From contig CM040446.1 in the NCBI GenBank assembly GCA_022749755.1, positions 5,200,966 to 5,264,965 of the forward strand: a DNA stretch of 64,000 nucleotides, written 5' to 3'. Position 1 is the stretch's first letter; every line of letters starts with the position of its first letter. A program made the position numbers and the translations under genes. This document shows positions 26,201 to 36,992 of this stretch, piece by piece. Under the pieces are notes generated by a model that was given only the letters and a program-made list of their open reading frames with translations, did no database searches and was not told where the DNA came from. This DNA comes from Azadirachta indica (lineage: Eukaryota > Streptophyta > Magnoliopsida > Sapindales > Meliaceae).

Positions 26201-27196
26201 CAATATTTTTTCTTTTAATCGTTTGAGAAAGGAAATGCATAGTTTGTCATTGAAGGCTATTCAAGGATTCTTCTTAACACCGGTGCAAATAATGAAACAT
26301 AACTAAAATAAATTAGGGCTTCAAGTACGGACCCGCCACCAAATATCTTGGAAAGCCAACCCCCAGGCAATTGACTCAATGCATAACCCCAAAAGAAGGA
26401 CGATTGAACCAATCCAGCCACAGATGAATTCCAACCAAACTGGTGTGACATTGGAATTATGGCAACGCTCAAGTTCACCTATGCAATTCAATAAACAAAA
26501 AATAATTAAATGAACATGAACATAAAAGGTCAGCGACTAAACAAGCAAAATTTAATAGACTCCTTATCCTGACTCAATAATCTAAAGCACATGAGTGATC
26601 AATTTCTCCTCGATCATCAACATCCCTAAAATTTTAAAGGTGCCATGATTTATATATTTCATTTCCCATCACTTATATATTCACATAATTGTTTAATGTT
26701 CCTTCAGAATTTGTTACTATTCTACCACCAACATTTACTCTGCAAAACAATTTCCCTTCATATAAAGCACCATCTGTCGGTAGAAATGACAGAAAGACGG
26801 TGTGCAAAAAGTAACTACTACCTTATCCATATTGCAAATAACAAAGGCAAGCGAGGTTGTTCCAACAAGTTTATATCGCTGAGGGATATTCTTCCATGGC
26901 GGCCAACTCCAGTCATGACCCACCTCTTCATCCCCAGGACCAGAAACTTTAGCCGCTGGGTCGAGTTCCTCCACCCGTAGCCCACTAAGCACTTTATCAA
27001 ACTTATCAGTTTCTTTCACATCTTCTTTCCCTTTAATGCAACATAAAACCCTGTACCTCAAGCAGCCTTCAGAGGAATATAAAAAATGAAACTTTTGACG
27101 CTTCACTGAACTACTTTTGCTAAAGATTAATCTCCGTGAGCTTATATTGTGAGAAAGAAAACAAAAGTTATCTGCTCTGAGTGTAAATTTCGCCAT
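17274..27196 (-). CDS. Plastid PHT4-family anion (phosphate) transporter, MFS
   Basis: A fifteen-exon gene. Exons in coding order: 27196-26822, 26478-26333, 24979-24880, 24585-24533, 23624-23550, 23146-23066, 22791-22730, 21830-about 21739, 20418-20303, 19554-19518, 18936-18841, 18537-18396, 18302-18250, 17549-17463 and 17375-17274. The predicted protein is about 530-538 residues. The first ~100 residues are Ser/Arg/Lys-rich and look like a chloroplast transit peptide; the MFS core follows (NLSVAIIPMSHQFGW, FFWGYALSQLPGGWLS, GVSPSAATDLIAR, PLEERSRAVS, FCGSWGHYNCLSWLPTYF, SGLYCTHQDISPEYASILLG). It is most like the probable anion transporter 3-type (PHT4;2) members, which move inorganic phosphate across plastid membranes. 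Two oddities: exon 4 ends at a GC donor (GCCAG|GCATGT), and the exon 8 donor is unclear because no GT directly follows GGSLK; the in-frame candidate at 21738/21737 adds eight residues. The exon 7 acceptor was chosen to preserve FRFLKEGD. Confidence 0.92.
23908..24000 (+). repeat. Possible tRNA-derived SINE head in a PHT4 intron
   Basis: TGGTTCAATGGTAAGATCTC followed about 30 nt later by GAGATTTGAATTTCACT resembles degenerate A and B boxes of a tRNA-derived plant SINE. No clear tail or target duplication could be assigned, so this is a weak call. Confidence 0.3.
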
Positions 27197-28698
27197 ACTC
27201 TAGTTTCTGAAGAAAAAAATGAACGGGTAAAGAGAGTATTACAGAGTTGTGTTTTCGTTTTTCTGGTTATGATGAATTGACAGAGAAAGAAAAGAAGGAA
27301 GGTACGGCATCGCGCAGAGTGTTTGCAAGGACTCGAGGCGTCCACGAAAGAGCCGGTTTGTGGCTCTGATTAAAAGGAAACCGGGAATCTCTTCGAATAT
27401 TTTGTTCTTGCAGTCCGTTAATAGGACCCACAAATCACATGGGGCCCACATAATTATGACATGGGATCTATTAATTGGCTGTGCTTCTCTTAAACAACTG
27501 CTGGACCCCATTGGTGGAGTTAAAGTCTTTCGCGCTTTGACTAATTTAGAATTTTTGTAATCCTTGACATGGGAAATACTAAAAAATAATAATCCGTTTT
27601 CATATCTAAAAGTAAAAAATGTCCACGTAACAAAGTCTTATTAAAAAATGTCCAAAATCTCATTCTTTGTAGATAAAAAAAAAATGAATTTTAAAAAATT
27701 TTTATTAAAAATGGAGATTAGGGGCATTTTTGTTCAACAAGAGTGAGATTGAATATTTTTTAATAAGAATTTATTATATGGGCATTTTTTATTTTTGAAT
27801 ATAAAAATAAGGTATCTTTCGTTTTATTCCATTTTACATCGGCCATTTGAGGTTGAAAAAAAAAGAAAATTTTAGTAATAATAAAATCTCCCTTTTTTTC
27901 TTCTTGTTGTTTAATCCTAATTAAAAGATAACAAATAATTTTTTTTAATAAAATATTGTTTTCTGTCCATTTAAAGAAGCTTCACATACAAGTTCTGTAT
28001 GAGTTAAATTTTTTAAATGTGAAATTTTTAAATATAATTATTATATGAATCCAATTTTTTGTAAACAATTATATAAAAACAATTATGTTTATCATAAATT
28101 ATTAACAGTGAAATAATTAATAATTTATAATTTATTAATAATATAATATTTATGAACATATTATAAATTTATATATTTTATAAATAATATGAATAATACT
28201 TGTTAACATATTATAATTAAAATATAAATTTATTTATTTTATAATATATTAACAATTTAATAGGAATTACATATTAAAAATAAATAAAATGAATCATAAA
28301 TAAATATTAATATATAAATAAAATAATCATAGTACAATACTTATTAATATATTAAAATTTATATTTATGTATAACTAAAATATATTATATATTTAATATA
28401 CATAATATAATAAAAATAAAATATATTATTATATTAAAATGTTACTTTATTAATGTCCTATTTATTAATGTATTTTTTATAAATATATTATTATTTTATT
28501 TATTATTTTAAAATAAATTAATATTTGTACCAATATTTTTAAAATTATTAGAATTAATAAATACATTAAAGCAAACCTTATTTTTGATAATACTATTTTC
28601 CTGACTGCTATCTATCATAATTTTCTGAAAGCCACTTGCTTGTACAGGATGCTATACACCCTTTCTTTTACTGTAAATTTTCTAGCTGTTAGTCATGG

Positions 28699-28706
<8 letters not shown>
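27197..28706. other. Upstream of the PHT4 gene: promoter plus AT-rich low-complexity DNA
   Basis: 27197-27550 should hold the 5' UTR and promoter of the transporter gene; no clear TATA box was chosen. 27860-28600 is extremely AT-rich, with many TTAATAATAT-type near-repeats. No gene is seen. Confidence 0.5.

Positions 28707-28732
<26 letters not shown>
28707..28732. repeat. Poly-T tract (26 T)
   Basis: A run of 26 T just before the duplicated module at 28736. On the minus strand it would be a poly-A tail, as left by a retroposon inserted in that orientation. Confidence 0.85.
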
Positions 28733-28735
28733 CTG

Positions 28736-29070
28736 TTTAAACCTCAGAAAAAACAAAGGCAAACTATGTAAAAGAAAAAGAGAAAACACACACCAAAAAA
28801 GAGGGGGACATAGATATTCTAAACCGAGGGAAAAAAATAAAAAGTGGACCAGCTAAGGAAAGGAAGGCCTTTGAGGAAGAAGAAATATGAAAAATACACA
28901 GAAAAAACTTAACTGGTAACTAGGAAACTATTTGCATCCTTGCATAAAATCCTCCATCGGAGAGGAATCCCACCAATTGAAAGCATTACTACATGCTCGG
29001 AGCCCGGCCTTGCTAGAGAGAAAGGAATCCGAAGAGCAGCACGAGTGTCTCTGTCAGACCCATAATAATG
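28736..29070 (-). repeat. Unidentified duplicated module, possible retroposon remnant
   Basis: Matches 32884-33250 (shared strings AAGTGGACCA, GGAAGGCCTTTGAGGAAGAA, CCTCCATCGGAGAGGA and AGGAATCCGAAGAGCAGCA). Unit 1 has a 26-nt poly-T at its left edge, which fits the poly-A tail of a minus-strand retroposon (LINE/SINE-like). No reverse transcriptase or other domain could be recognised. Confidence 0.5.
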
Positions 29071-29385
29071 AAATTAAAAGTTATGTTTAATTTGTGCGAA
29101 TTGCTTACATTTCCTGTCCATAATTTATAAAGAAAAATTAGTGTCTTTCTACAGTGGCGGGTAATGTTGAATTTGGTTTTTTAATTTGTTTAGTATGTAT
29201 AGCAAACACATGTGGGAGAGAAATAATATGGGAACAAGGCAATATTTTATATTTTCATCATCATTTTTAAAATCAGAGAAAACTATTCTATGCATTCCTA
29301 ACTTATGAAAATCAACTAATAATTAAATTACAAGAAATCCGAACCAATGACAAGTTATTAGTACTACACATTTATTTTTTATAAT

Positions 29386-29824
29386 CTATGCCTTTAGAAG
29401 AAGATCTGACAAACTACAGACTTCACGGGCAATTGTTCTATTTTCTGGTGGATGGCAATGGCGATGGGATGCATTCTTCAAGATATGGGCGCAATGATCC
29501 TTGATCAATGTAGGGAAGAAATGGTTGAAAGGAAAAACCTCAGGCCAACAATTTTTGTCAACTTCATTGAAGGCCTTGCAACAACTAGCACTGCCAATTA
29601 ATTGGACTCGATGGCTTAAGAGTGAGCTTATGACCTCTTCCCTACAGCCATGAACACTCTTGAGAGTTGACAGACACTTCTTAAACATCAGGTTTATCAT
29701 GTCCGAACAAGGGTGGCAACAACGTTCCTGTTTGATCAGAAAATGTTGCTAAACCTGGAGCAGCCGTCCGGAATACACATGCAATGATCAACAAACTCGA
29801 GTATGTGATACTAGCACGAGACAT
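29386..29824 (-). pseudogene. Prolamin-like protein, subfamily B, frameshifted copy (B1)
   Basis: A minus-strand member of the B array. The start ATG (29824-29822, MSRASITYS...) and a signal-peptide-like segment are present, but a 1-nt insertion just before the first cysteine (GTTTAAGAAGTGT where living copies have GTTGAGAAGTGT) gives TAA in the original frame. The cysteine domain continues in the next frame with all six cysteines readable (KKCLSTLK, VHGC, SCCKAF, NCWPEVF, DHC), but from the only ATG in that frame it would lack a signal peptide. The C-terminus is also extended and unlike that of living copies. A TATA box is still present at 29915. It is the left arm of divergent pair 1. Confidence 0.85.
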
Positions 29825-29914
29825 TTTGGTCTGAGTATATATTTTGATTGTAAAAAGCTCTTGGTTTACTTTATTTTGCTGCTATTAATGACATCATGGT
29901 TGTAAATGGCGTGG

Positions 29915-29921
29915 TTATATA
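29915..29921 (-). promoter_or_regulatory. TATA box of B1
   Basis: TATATAA on the minus strand, 91 nt before the B1 start codon, in the context GCCCTATATAACCAC; intact B copies have a similar GCCCTATA context. Confidence 0.5.
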
Positions 29922-30830
29922 GGGCAAAGATGGTAATGTCTTGTAACTGCTGCTTTTAATCCTCATTTCGACAGCTTCTAGATTTTAATGGTAGTTAAAG
30001 AGCGAAATTAATGATAAGAAGCAGTTTTAACATGATCTGGGGCTGTTCTTGATTTTGCTTTCAATACATATCAGAAATTTTTGCATTAATCGATATATTA
30101 ACTTAATTCGTGTACTCATAAAACAGTCAAAGTCAATAATATATCACTAAAATTGAGAAGCCGATCAAGAGGTAATTACTACTTATAGTAGATATAAAAT
30201 AGAGAAAACATTCAAGTATAAAATAATTTATATAAAGAGTTTTGTGTTTATAATACCATTTAATATAAATGTAAAGAATGAAAGAGCTAACAAAATATTT
30301 TTTTGTGGTCATTTTATATAGTTGAGTACTCTCGTGAACAAATTAATGTCAACTATCTTACCTGAGCTAACTGTTAGCAGAACAGGAAGTGAAATTTCTG
30401 ATGTAAAAGAGACTCAATTAATTTAAAAATTTTGTATTTCTTTGAGATATATTTTTAGTATGGGGCTATCTGCACTTCCCCCAAGAACTTCAGTTGCACT
30501 GATGATGGATAAAAGAGAAATATGTTTACAACATTTCTTAATATGTTTGTTAATGACGCAGAAAACATTGAGGAGGTGGTTTGTTTAGAATGGATTAAAG
30601 GTTTTTCTACTCAGATAATGAAAAAGGAATATACGTATGCACTGATAAAATGATTTTTTTTTTATGCAGCTGACTTTCATATAAGGTGAACACCAGAAAA
30701 AGTTGAACTGTGCGCTGATTACCATTTAATGTTTCTCTTTATAACCGGCACCAAGAAGCAACGGAATTCGGAATAATTACATTTAAGATTGAATGCAACA
30801 ATTACAAAGACATGACCATCAACTCTGCCC

Positions 30831-30837
30831 TATAAGA
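30831..30837 (+). promoter_or_regulatory. TATA box of B2
   Basis: TATAAGA in the context CTGCCCTATAAGATCC, 119 nt before the ATG at 30950. The surrounding 100 nt is conserved before B4 and B6. Confidence 0.55.
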
Positions 30838-30949
30838 TCCCACTCTACCCCAAAATTTACACAGTGAAATTAACAAAACTAAGAGCTTGCTTCACTGGAT
30901 GTTCAATAATCATGATCATTGTTAATTGTAGTCTATACGATCAACCAAA

Positions 30950-31336
30950 ATGTCTCAAGCCAGTTCGATTGCTTTGTTCCTTGCATGTTCAATAATCATG
31001 ATCATTGCTCCAAATTCAGCAGTTGCAGGAAATGAACAAACTGGATCGTTGTTGCCACAATTGTTCAAACATCATGATCCTGCTATTGAGAAATGCTTGT
31101 CAACTCTCAAAAGTACTCATGGTTGTGTAGACGAAATCATAACCTCGTTCTTAAGCCATCGAGTCCAATTGATTGGCAGCACTTGTTGCAAGGCCTTCAA
31201 TGAAGCCGATAACAATTGTTGGCCTAAGGTTTTTCCTTTCAATCCTTTCTTCCCTCCATTGTTGAAGGATCATTGCACCCAAATCTTGAAGAATACGTCA
31301 TCGTCGCCATCACCATCACCATCCTTGAAAGGCTGA
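30950..31336 (+). CDS. Prolamin-like small secreted Cys-rich protein B2
   Basis: A single-exon gene for 128 residues. The signal peptide (MSQASSIALFLACSIIMIIA...) has likely cleavage near AVA at residue 26. The mature protein has six cysteines, C49, C59, C79, C80, C90 and C109 (C-x9-C-x19-CC-x9-C-x18-C, the same spacing as subfamily A), with the motifs HGCVDEI, TCCKAFNEAD, CWPKVFPFNPFFPPLLKDHC. It ends in a Ser-Pro tail (about 116-126). This is the DOWN-REGULATED IN DIF1 11-like / ECA1 type of the Prolamin-like family; a secreted, probably reproductive-tissue role is inferred from the family. It is the right arm of divergent pair 1 with B1 (1,125 bp between start codons). No lesion. Confidence 0.9.
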   Translation: MSQASSIALFLACSIIMIIAPNSAVAGNEQTGSLLPQLFKHHDPAIEKCLSTLKSTHGCVDEIITSFLSHRVQLIGSTCCKAFNEADNNCWPKVFPFNPFFPPLLKDHCTQILKNTSSSPSPSPSLKG

Positions 31337-32883
31337 AACAAATTAATCTTTAATTCACAAAAACAATTGATTGATCCTTTCTACAGTATCATAAATTGCA
31401 AGAACTAAAATGACAAATAAGACTTGTTACTACGTAGGTCAGGGTTTCCTTTTTAAAAAGAAATTGTTTTAGCTTAATTATTAGCTTCTTTTTCATGTTA
31501 GGAGTTGGATTTATGTCGGTTTTGGGATTGAAGATCTACAATTAAGTAATTGGTTTTTTTCCTTTTTAATATAAAACTTTTCTCTAGCTTCATGTGCACA
31601 ATTTTCTGATACATTATTAGATATTTCCAGACTCTAGCTATATATTATATTAATTTCATGCCTATGTTCTGATAGTGAATCCTTGTTACTGTAGCATTTA
31701 ATTCTCATGCTGACGGCTTCTGGATTTAAATGGTAGTTAGTGAGTGAAATTAATGGTTAGAACGGGTTAACATTATTTGCTTTCGCTACATATCAGACAT
31801 TTTGTATTAATTGATAAAATTAATGTAATTTATGGACTCATAAAACAGTTAGTTCACTAATATCACCGAAGTTGAGAATCTGATAAAGGAGGGTACGTTT
31901 AATTAATAGATATAAAATTAAGAAAATATTTTGGTACAAAAATGAAAACAATGAAGGAGCCAACTGATATTTCCAAGAAAATGTTGATCTTCAGTGAGGA
32001 AAATGAAAATGTTACTATAAGATTAAATCTGATAACGTCATGTCATTTAATTTCAAAATGAAGGTACGTGTGTTATGATTTTATTGAATGTAGGGTCCAT
32101 AAACAATGAGATATAAAATTTTCACGTCGTCAATGTATATACATGTGTGTATATATATATTCGCGTAATATATATCTTAATTTTCTGAAAAGTTGTGACA
32201 CGTGATGGTAGTATAATACAATCATATCAATGTGTATAAATAAATTTATAAAAGAATTCAAATAATATAATTTTGTAGCATTTCATTCCACTTACTTTGA
32301 ATTATCTTGTGTTTGTGCATTATTTTGGGGATGGCTTAATGGATGCACAAACAAATTTGCGTGATTGAGAGAAATAACAAAAGGTAGAGTTTCATGAAAA
32401 AAGTATAGACCAAATGACAACTTAGGTTTCTAAGTTGAATAAACATGAAAGAAGTTATTGCTAGTATTCTTATAGGTACATGGGAGAAGAGCTGAGAGAT
32501 TTCTTATTTCGTGACTATGGCGAGTCTGAAAAGATACTAGAAATGTTGGGTATGCGTCTGTAGTGCTAGACAGTTTATCATGCTTATTAACTATACATCC
32601 TAAGCATTGATCATGTTTGATCATGGTATTATAATTCAGGGATATCTTATCACTATTAAGTAGAGGACTCAACAACAGAATTGGAAGGATATTAATTAGA
32701 CATCCTACGCATAGTATAAAGAAGGATTGTGGAAATAAAGATTTTGCTATAAACATCATAGTTTATCATTTCTCTAAACCTCTCTACAAGTCCTCAAATC
32801 AGAAATAAAGATTTCGAAAGCCAGGAATAATGTTCCTTAAGATTAAATATCAGTTCCAAAAGTTATTTTTCTTTTTTGGTCTC
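31337..32883. other. Intergenic, between B units 1 and 2
   Basis: The 3' flank of B2, shared with the B6 3' flank (TTGTTACTACGTAG, GTTAGGAGTTGGATTTATGT), then unit-end sequence shared with 36165-36280. A 109-codon minus-strand frame at 32430-32759 has no recognisable motif and is not called. Confidence 0.5.
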
Positions 32884-33622
32884 ATTAAACCTCAGTAAAA
32901 ACTAAGGGAGACTATATTAAGGGAAAAGAGTAACACAAACGAAAAGGGTTTTGTGGAGATAGATAGCCTAACCCTTTCGTAGAAAATGGAAAGTGGACCA
33001 ACAAAGGAAGGCCTTTGAGGAAGAACAATGAATGAAAAGACACGGAAAAAACTTAACAAACCGGTAACTAGGAAACTATTGCACCCTTGGATAAAAACCT
33101 CCATCGGAGAGGATCCCACCAACTGAAAGCATCATTTCAGAAATACCCAACTAGAGCCGGTTGCTCAAGGACGAGTATAGATCCTCTGAGTACAGCCCAG
33201 CCAGAAAGGAATCCGAAGAGCAGCAAGAATGTCTCTGTCACGCCCATAATGAAATAAAAAGGTATGTTTAATTTTTGCGAATTGCTTACATTTTCGGCCC
33301 ATAATTTATAAAGAAAAATTATTGTCGTTCTACAATAGCGGGTAATGTTGAACTTGGTTTTTTTATTTATTTAGTATACATGTGTAGCAAACATATATAG
33401 AAGAGAAATAATGTGGGGACAAAGGCAATCTTTTATTCATCATCATTGTCAAAATCAGAGATAAACTATCTTATGTATTCCTAACATATGAAAATAAACT
33501 AATAATTAAACTACAAAAAATGCTAACCAATCACAAGTTATTGGTTTTACTCATGATTTGTTGTTTGTAATCTATGCCTGTAGAAGAAGATCCAAAAACA
33601 GCAGAGTTCTAAGATACTTGTT

Positions 33623-34008
33623 TTATTTTCTTGCGGATAGCAACGGCGATGGCGATGCATTTTGTAAGATTTGGGTGCAATGATTCTTGATCAAAGTTGG
33701 GAAGAAAGGATTGAAAGGAAAACCTTATGCCAACAATTTTTATCAACATCATTGAAGGCGTTGCAACAATTAGCATTGCCAATCAATTGGACTTGATGGC
33801 TTAAGAATGAGGTTATGACCTCTTCCACACAGCCATGAACAATTTTGAGAGTTGACGGACACTTCTCAACGTCCGGTTTATGATGTCCGAACAACGGTGG
33901 CAACAACATTCCAGTTTGATCAGAAAATGCGTCTAAACCTGGACCAGCCATCGGGAATACACATGCAATGATCAAAACATTCGAATATGTGATTCTAGCG
34001 CGAGATCT
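33623..34008 (-). pseudogene. Prolamin-like protein, subfamily B, dead copy (B3)
   Basis: A minus-strand paralogue of B1 in unit 2. The start codon position reads AGA (34008-34006) instead of ATG, and no in-frame ATG precedes the signal core. The cysteine domain runs in frame (EKCPSTLK, HGCVEEV, NCCNAF) until NCWHKVF, after which a 1-nt deletion shifts the frame and leads to an early stop at 33691. The Pro after CW is His here. The original frame can be followed in the DNA to TAA at 33623. Two inactivating lesions independent of those in B1 show separate decay. Confidence 0.85.
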
Positions 34009-34944
34009 TCTGGTCTGACTATATTGTTTGACCGTAAAAAGCTATCGATTTTCTTGATTTTGTTGTCATTAGTGAAAACTTGGTTGCAAAATAGCGTGGT
34101 TATATATGGCAAATGTCTCGTAACTGCTGCTTTTAATCTCATTTCGACAGCTCCTAGATTTTAGTGGTTGTTAAACAGTGAAATTCATGATAAGAGGTGG
34201 TTTTAACATGATCTGGGGCTGATCTTGATTTTGCTTTCAATACATTTCAGACATTCTTATTAATCGATAATATTAATTTAATTCACGTACTCATAAAACA
34301 GCCAAGGATAAGTACTATATCACCAAAATTGAGAAGCCGAAGAAGAGGTTACTTCTTAGTTAGCAGATATAAAATTGAGAAAACATTCATACAAATAATT
34401 TATATAAAAAGTTTGGTATCTATAATATTATATCTATATAACTATAAAGAATGAAGGAGCCAACAAAATTTCTTTCGTGGTCAATCTATATAGTTGAGCA
34501 CTGCAATGGACTAATCAATATATCAACCATCTACCTTGAGCTAGCTGTTAGCAGAACAGGAAAGAATATTTAAAAATTTTGTATTTTTTTAAGATCTATT
34601 ATTAGCATGGGACTATCTGCACCTCGCCCAAGAACTTCACTTATACTAATGATGGACAGGAGGGAAATATATTTACAAGATGCAGAAACTATTGAGGTGG
34701 TTTGTTTTAGATTAGATTAACGGTTTTTCTACATAGAGTATAAAATTGGAATACAAGTATATACATATACGTATGTACTGATAAAATGATAGGTTTTATT
34801 TAACTGACCTGACATTCATACACGGTCGGCCCCAGAACAAGTTAAACTGCTCATTACCATTTACGCCAAGAAGCAACGGAATTTGGAAACGTTACATTTA
34901 AGATTAAATGCAATTGTTACAAGACACAACCATCAACCCTGTCC

Positions 34945-34951
34945 CATAAGA
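34945..34951 (+). promoter_or_regulatory. Mutated TATA box of B4
   Basis: The position that reads CCCTATAAGATC before B2 reads CCCATAAGATC-like here (GTCCCATAAGATC), so the leading TATA is lost. It precedes a dead gene. Confidence 0.45.
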
Positions 34952-35067
34952 TCACACACTGCCACGGAATTTACACGGTCAAGTCAACAAAACCATTTAC
35001 ACAGTCAAATCAACAAAACCAAGAGCTAGCTTTTCTATTTACTGATTATAGTCTATACTCAACCAAA

Positions 35068-35173
35068 ATGTCTCAAGCCAGTTCGATTGCTTTGGTCCTT
35101 GCATGTTCAATAATCATGATCATTGCTCCAGGTTTAGCAGTTGCATGAACTGAACAAACTGGATCTTTGTTGA
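35068..35173 (+). pseudogene. Prolamin-like protein, subfamily B, truncated copy (B4)
   Basis: Starts with the normal ATG and a B-type signal peptide (MSQASSIALVLACSIIMIIA...). GGA has become TGA at 35146-35148, right after the predicted cleavage site. About 25 nt further on, homology to B2 stops at TTGTTG, and the whole cysteine domain is missing. It is the right arm of pair 2 (1,059 bp from the lost start of B3). Only a 26-residue signal peptide could be translated. Confidence 0.9.
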
Positions 35174-35244
35174 AATTCTAAAATAAAAGTGAGAGTTCAT
35201 TTTAAATAAAACTATACAAAAATTATAAGTGAAATTCTAACCAA

Positions 35245-35322
35245 ACCATTCGGTCCTTGCATGCAAAAGTGAAAGAGTTCTATTTACACAGAATTTACAC
35301 AGTCAAGTCAACAAAACCATTT
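35245..35322 (+). repeat. Rearranged scraps of the B4 promoter and signal region
   Basis: CCATTCGGTCCTTGCATG resembles the B4 signal-peptide DNA, and GAATTTACACAGTCAAGTCAACAAAACCATTT repeats the B4 upstream stretch at 34970-35003. This suggests that the break which removed the B4 cysteine domain was repaired with local template sequence. Confidence 0.5.
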
Positions 35323-36515
35323 AAATAAAATAGTTAAAATTTTAAAATTTAGATCTTATAAAAAAAATTATAAGTGAAAGAGCTTTAAAAGTAAAAGAAA
35401 AATACTATTAAGAAAGATACAGTAAAATAAAAATGAAAAGGAAAACGACCTTTTTTTTTAAATTTTTGCACTAAGTTTTGAAATTCTAAGCAAAAACTAT
35501 TTTTAAATTAAATTCAACTAATTTTAATTAAATGCGCATTTTAAGAATTCATTGTATTTTTATTTTTAAAAATAAAAAATTATATTCAAATATTATATCA
35601 TATAGGGCTTTACATTCAGGGCCAATTTGAAATTGTGCGTGGCTTATAAAATAATCAATGTTATAATAAAAAAATAACTCTTTTTTAAAAAAAAATAGTT
35701 AAGTATTTTGTCAATCATGATGTTGAAAATATTACGAGTTGTAAAACTTAATTGAGGAATTCGCTTGTAATTTTTAATGTTAAAATATCATAATAATGTA
35801 TAACAATCACAATATATAGATAAATCACAAGATGAGTCATGAGATAATTTTACGCATCTACCTCTATGACACACAAATCAGAAAATATAGCTATTTTATC
35901 GCCATATATTCATTAATAGTAGGGATAATATTTTTATTGTTCTCCATTTATAAAATAAGTTAATTATTTTTTTCAAACATAAATTTAACTGAAAATTATA
36001 AAATAAGTCACTTATTACTTTTGAATTTCCACCCCAAACGAACCTTGACAATGGATTCCATTTTATGAAGTTGCAACCTAATATTTTCAAGAAAAACAGA
36101 GCTTGTAGTGAATGAATAAAGTCATCTATTAACATGCTACTATAAGATCTATATCGATCCAATGAAGTCGTAACATTTTCAAAATGGAGGTGTATGTGTT
36201 ATGATTCTATTAGATGCTTTGGTACCATAAACAATGAGACAGAGGACACCTCTCTAAAATTTTCTCATAATCAATGTATTTATTATTTGTTGAGCGCATA
36301 GAAAAAGAAAATATAATTTTGGGAGAAAGGCAAATCTTTTATTGATCATCATTCTCAAAATCAGACATAAATTATCTTACGTATCCCTAGCATGAAAATC
36401 AACCAATAATTAAAATATAAAAAATGGGAACCAATGACAAGTTATTACTTCTCATTTGGTTTTTGTACTCTAATTAAGAAGATCAACCAAGTGCAGTACT
36501 TTTCAGGTAATTCTT

Positions 36516-36884
36516 TTATTGTTTGGAGGATGGCGATGGCACTGGCGATACAATCTTCAAGATTTCTTCACAATGATTCTTGATAAATGTAGGGAAGAAA
36601 GGGTTGAAAGGAAAAACCTTAGGCCAACAATTTTTATCAGCTTTATTGAAGGCCTTGCAACAATTAGCACTGCCAATCAGTTCGACACGATGGCTTAAGA
36701 ACGAGGTTATGACCTCTTCTACACAGCCATGAACACCTTTGAGTGTTGCCAGGCACTTGTCAACATCAGGTTTACAATTTCCGAACAACGTTGGCAACTG
36801 CAATGCTGCTAAACCGGGAGCAGTCATCAGGAATGCACATGCAAGGATCAAAGCAATCGAATATGTTATGCTGGCTTGAGACAT
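36516..36884 (-). CDS. Prolamin-like small secreted Cys-rich protein B5
   Basis: A single-exon minus-strand gene for 122 residues. Signal peptide MSQASITYSIALILACAFLM..., likely cleaved around residue 26. The canonical cysteines are C44, C54, C75, C76, C86 and C105, plus one extra at C37 (FGNCKPD, where B1 and B3 have His/Asp), so the mature protein has seven cysteines. Motifs: HGCVEEVITSFLSHRVELIGS, CCKAFNKADKNCWPKVFPFNPFFP. Ser/Pro C-terminus. An in-frame ATG exists upstream at 36968, but it lies only about 20 nt past the TATA box (36986-36992), probably before the transcription start, so the ATG matching MSQAS in the paralogues is used. It is the left arm of the only fully intact divergent pair, 953 bp from B6. 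Confidence 0.9.
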   Translation of the reverse strand: MSQASITYSIALILACAFLMTAPGLAALQLPTLFGNCKPDVDKCLATLKGVHGCVEEVITSFLSHRVELIGSANCCKAFNKADKNCWPKVFPFNPFFPTFIKNHCEEILKIVSPVPSPSSKQ

Positions 36885-36985
36885 ATTGGTCTGAGTATAT
36901 ATTTTGACAATATGTAAATGCAGAGTAAGCTCTAGGTTTGTTGAATTGCTGTGACTGAGTGAAAACATGGCGGTAGATGTTGCGG

Positions 36986-36992
36986 TTTTATA
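36986..36992 (-). promoter_or_regulatory. TATA box of B5
   Basis: TATAAAA on the minus strand, 102 nt before the B5 start codon. It helps to exclude the upstream in-frame ATG at 36968. Confidence 0.6.

Larger units (their letters stand above)
28736..32135. repeat. B-array unit 1 (about 3.4 kb)
   Basis: The first of three tandem units. Its order is an unidentified module (28736-29070), a minus-strand B gene (dead, B1), a shared divergent promoter region, a plus-strand B gene (intact, B2), and 3' sequence ending near 32135. The same order recurs from 32884, offset by about 4.15 kb, and without the leading module from about 36300. Confidence 0.8.
32884..36280. repeat. B-array unit 2 (about 3.4 kb)
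   Basis: The second tandem copy, with the module (32884-33250), dead minus gene B3, a conserved divergent promoter region, the truncated plus gene B4, and end sequence near 36165-36280 matching 32040-32135 (TATGTGTTATGATT, ATAAACAATGAGA). Confidence 0.8.

Noticed and set aside
32430..32759. 109-codon minus-strand open frame between B units
   Set aside because: No recognisable domain, and not conserved in the other B units, where homologous flanks exist.
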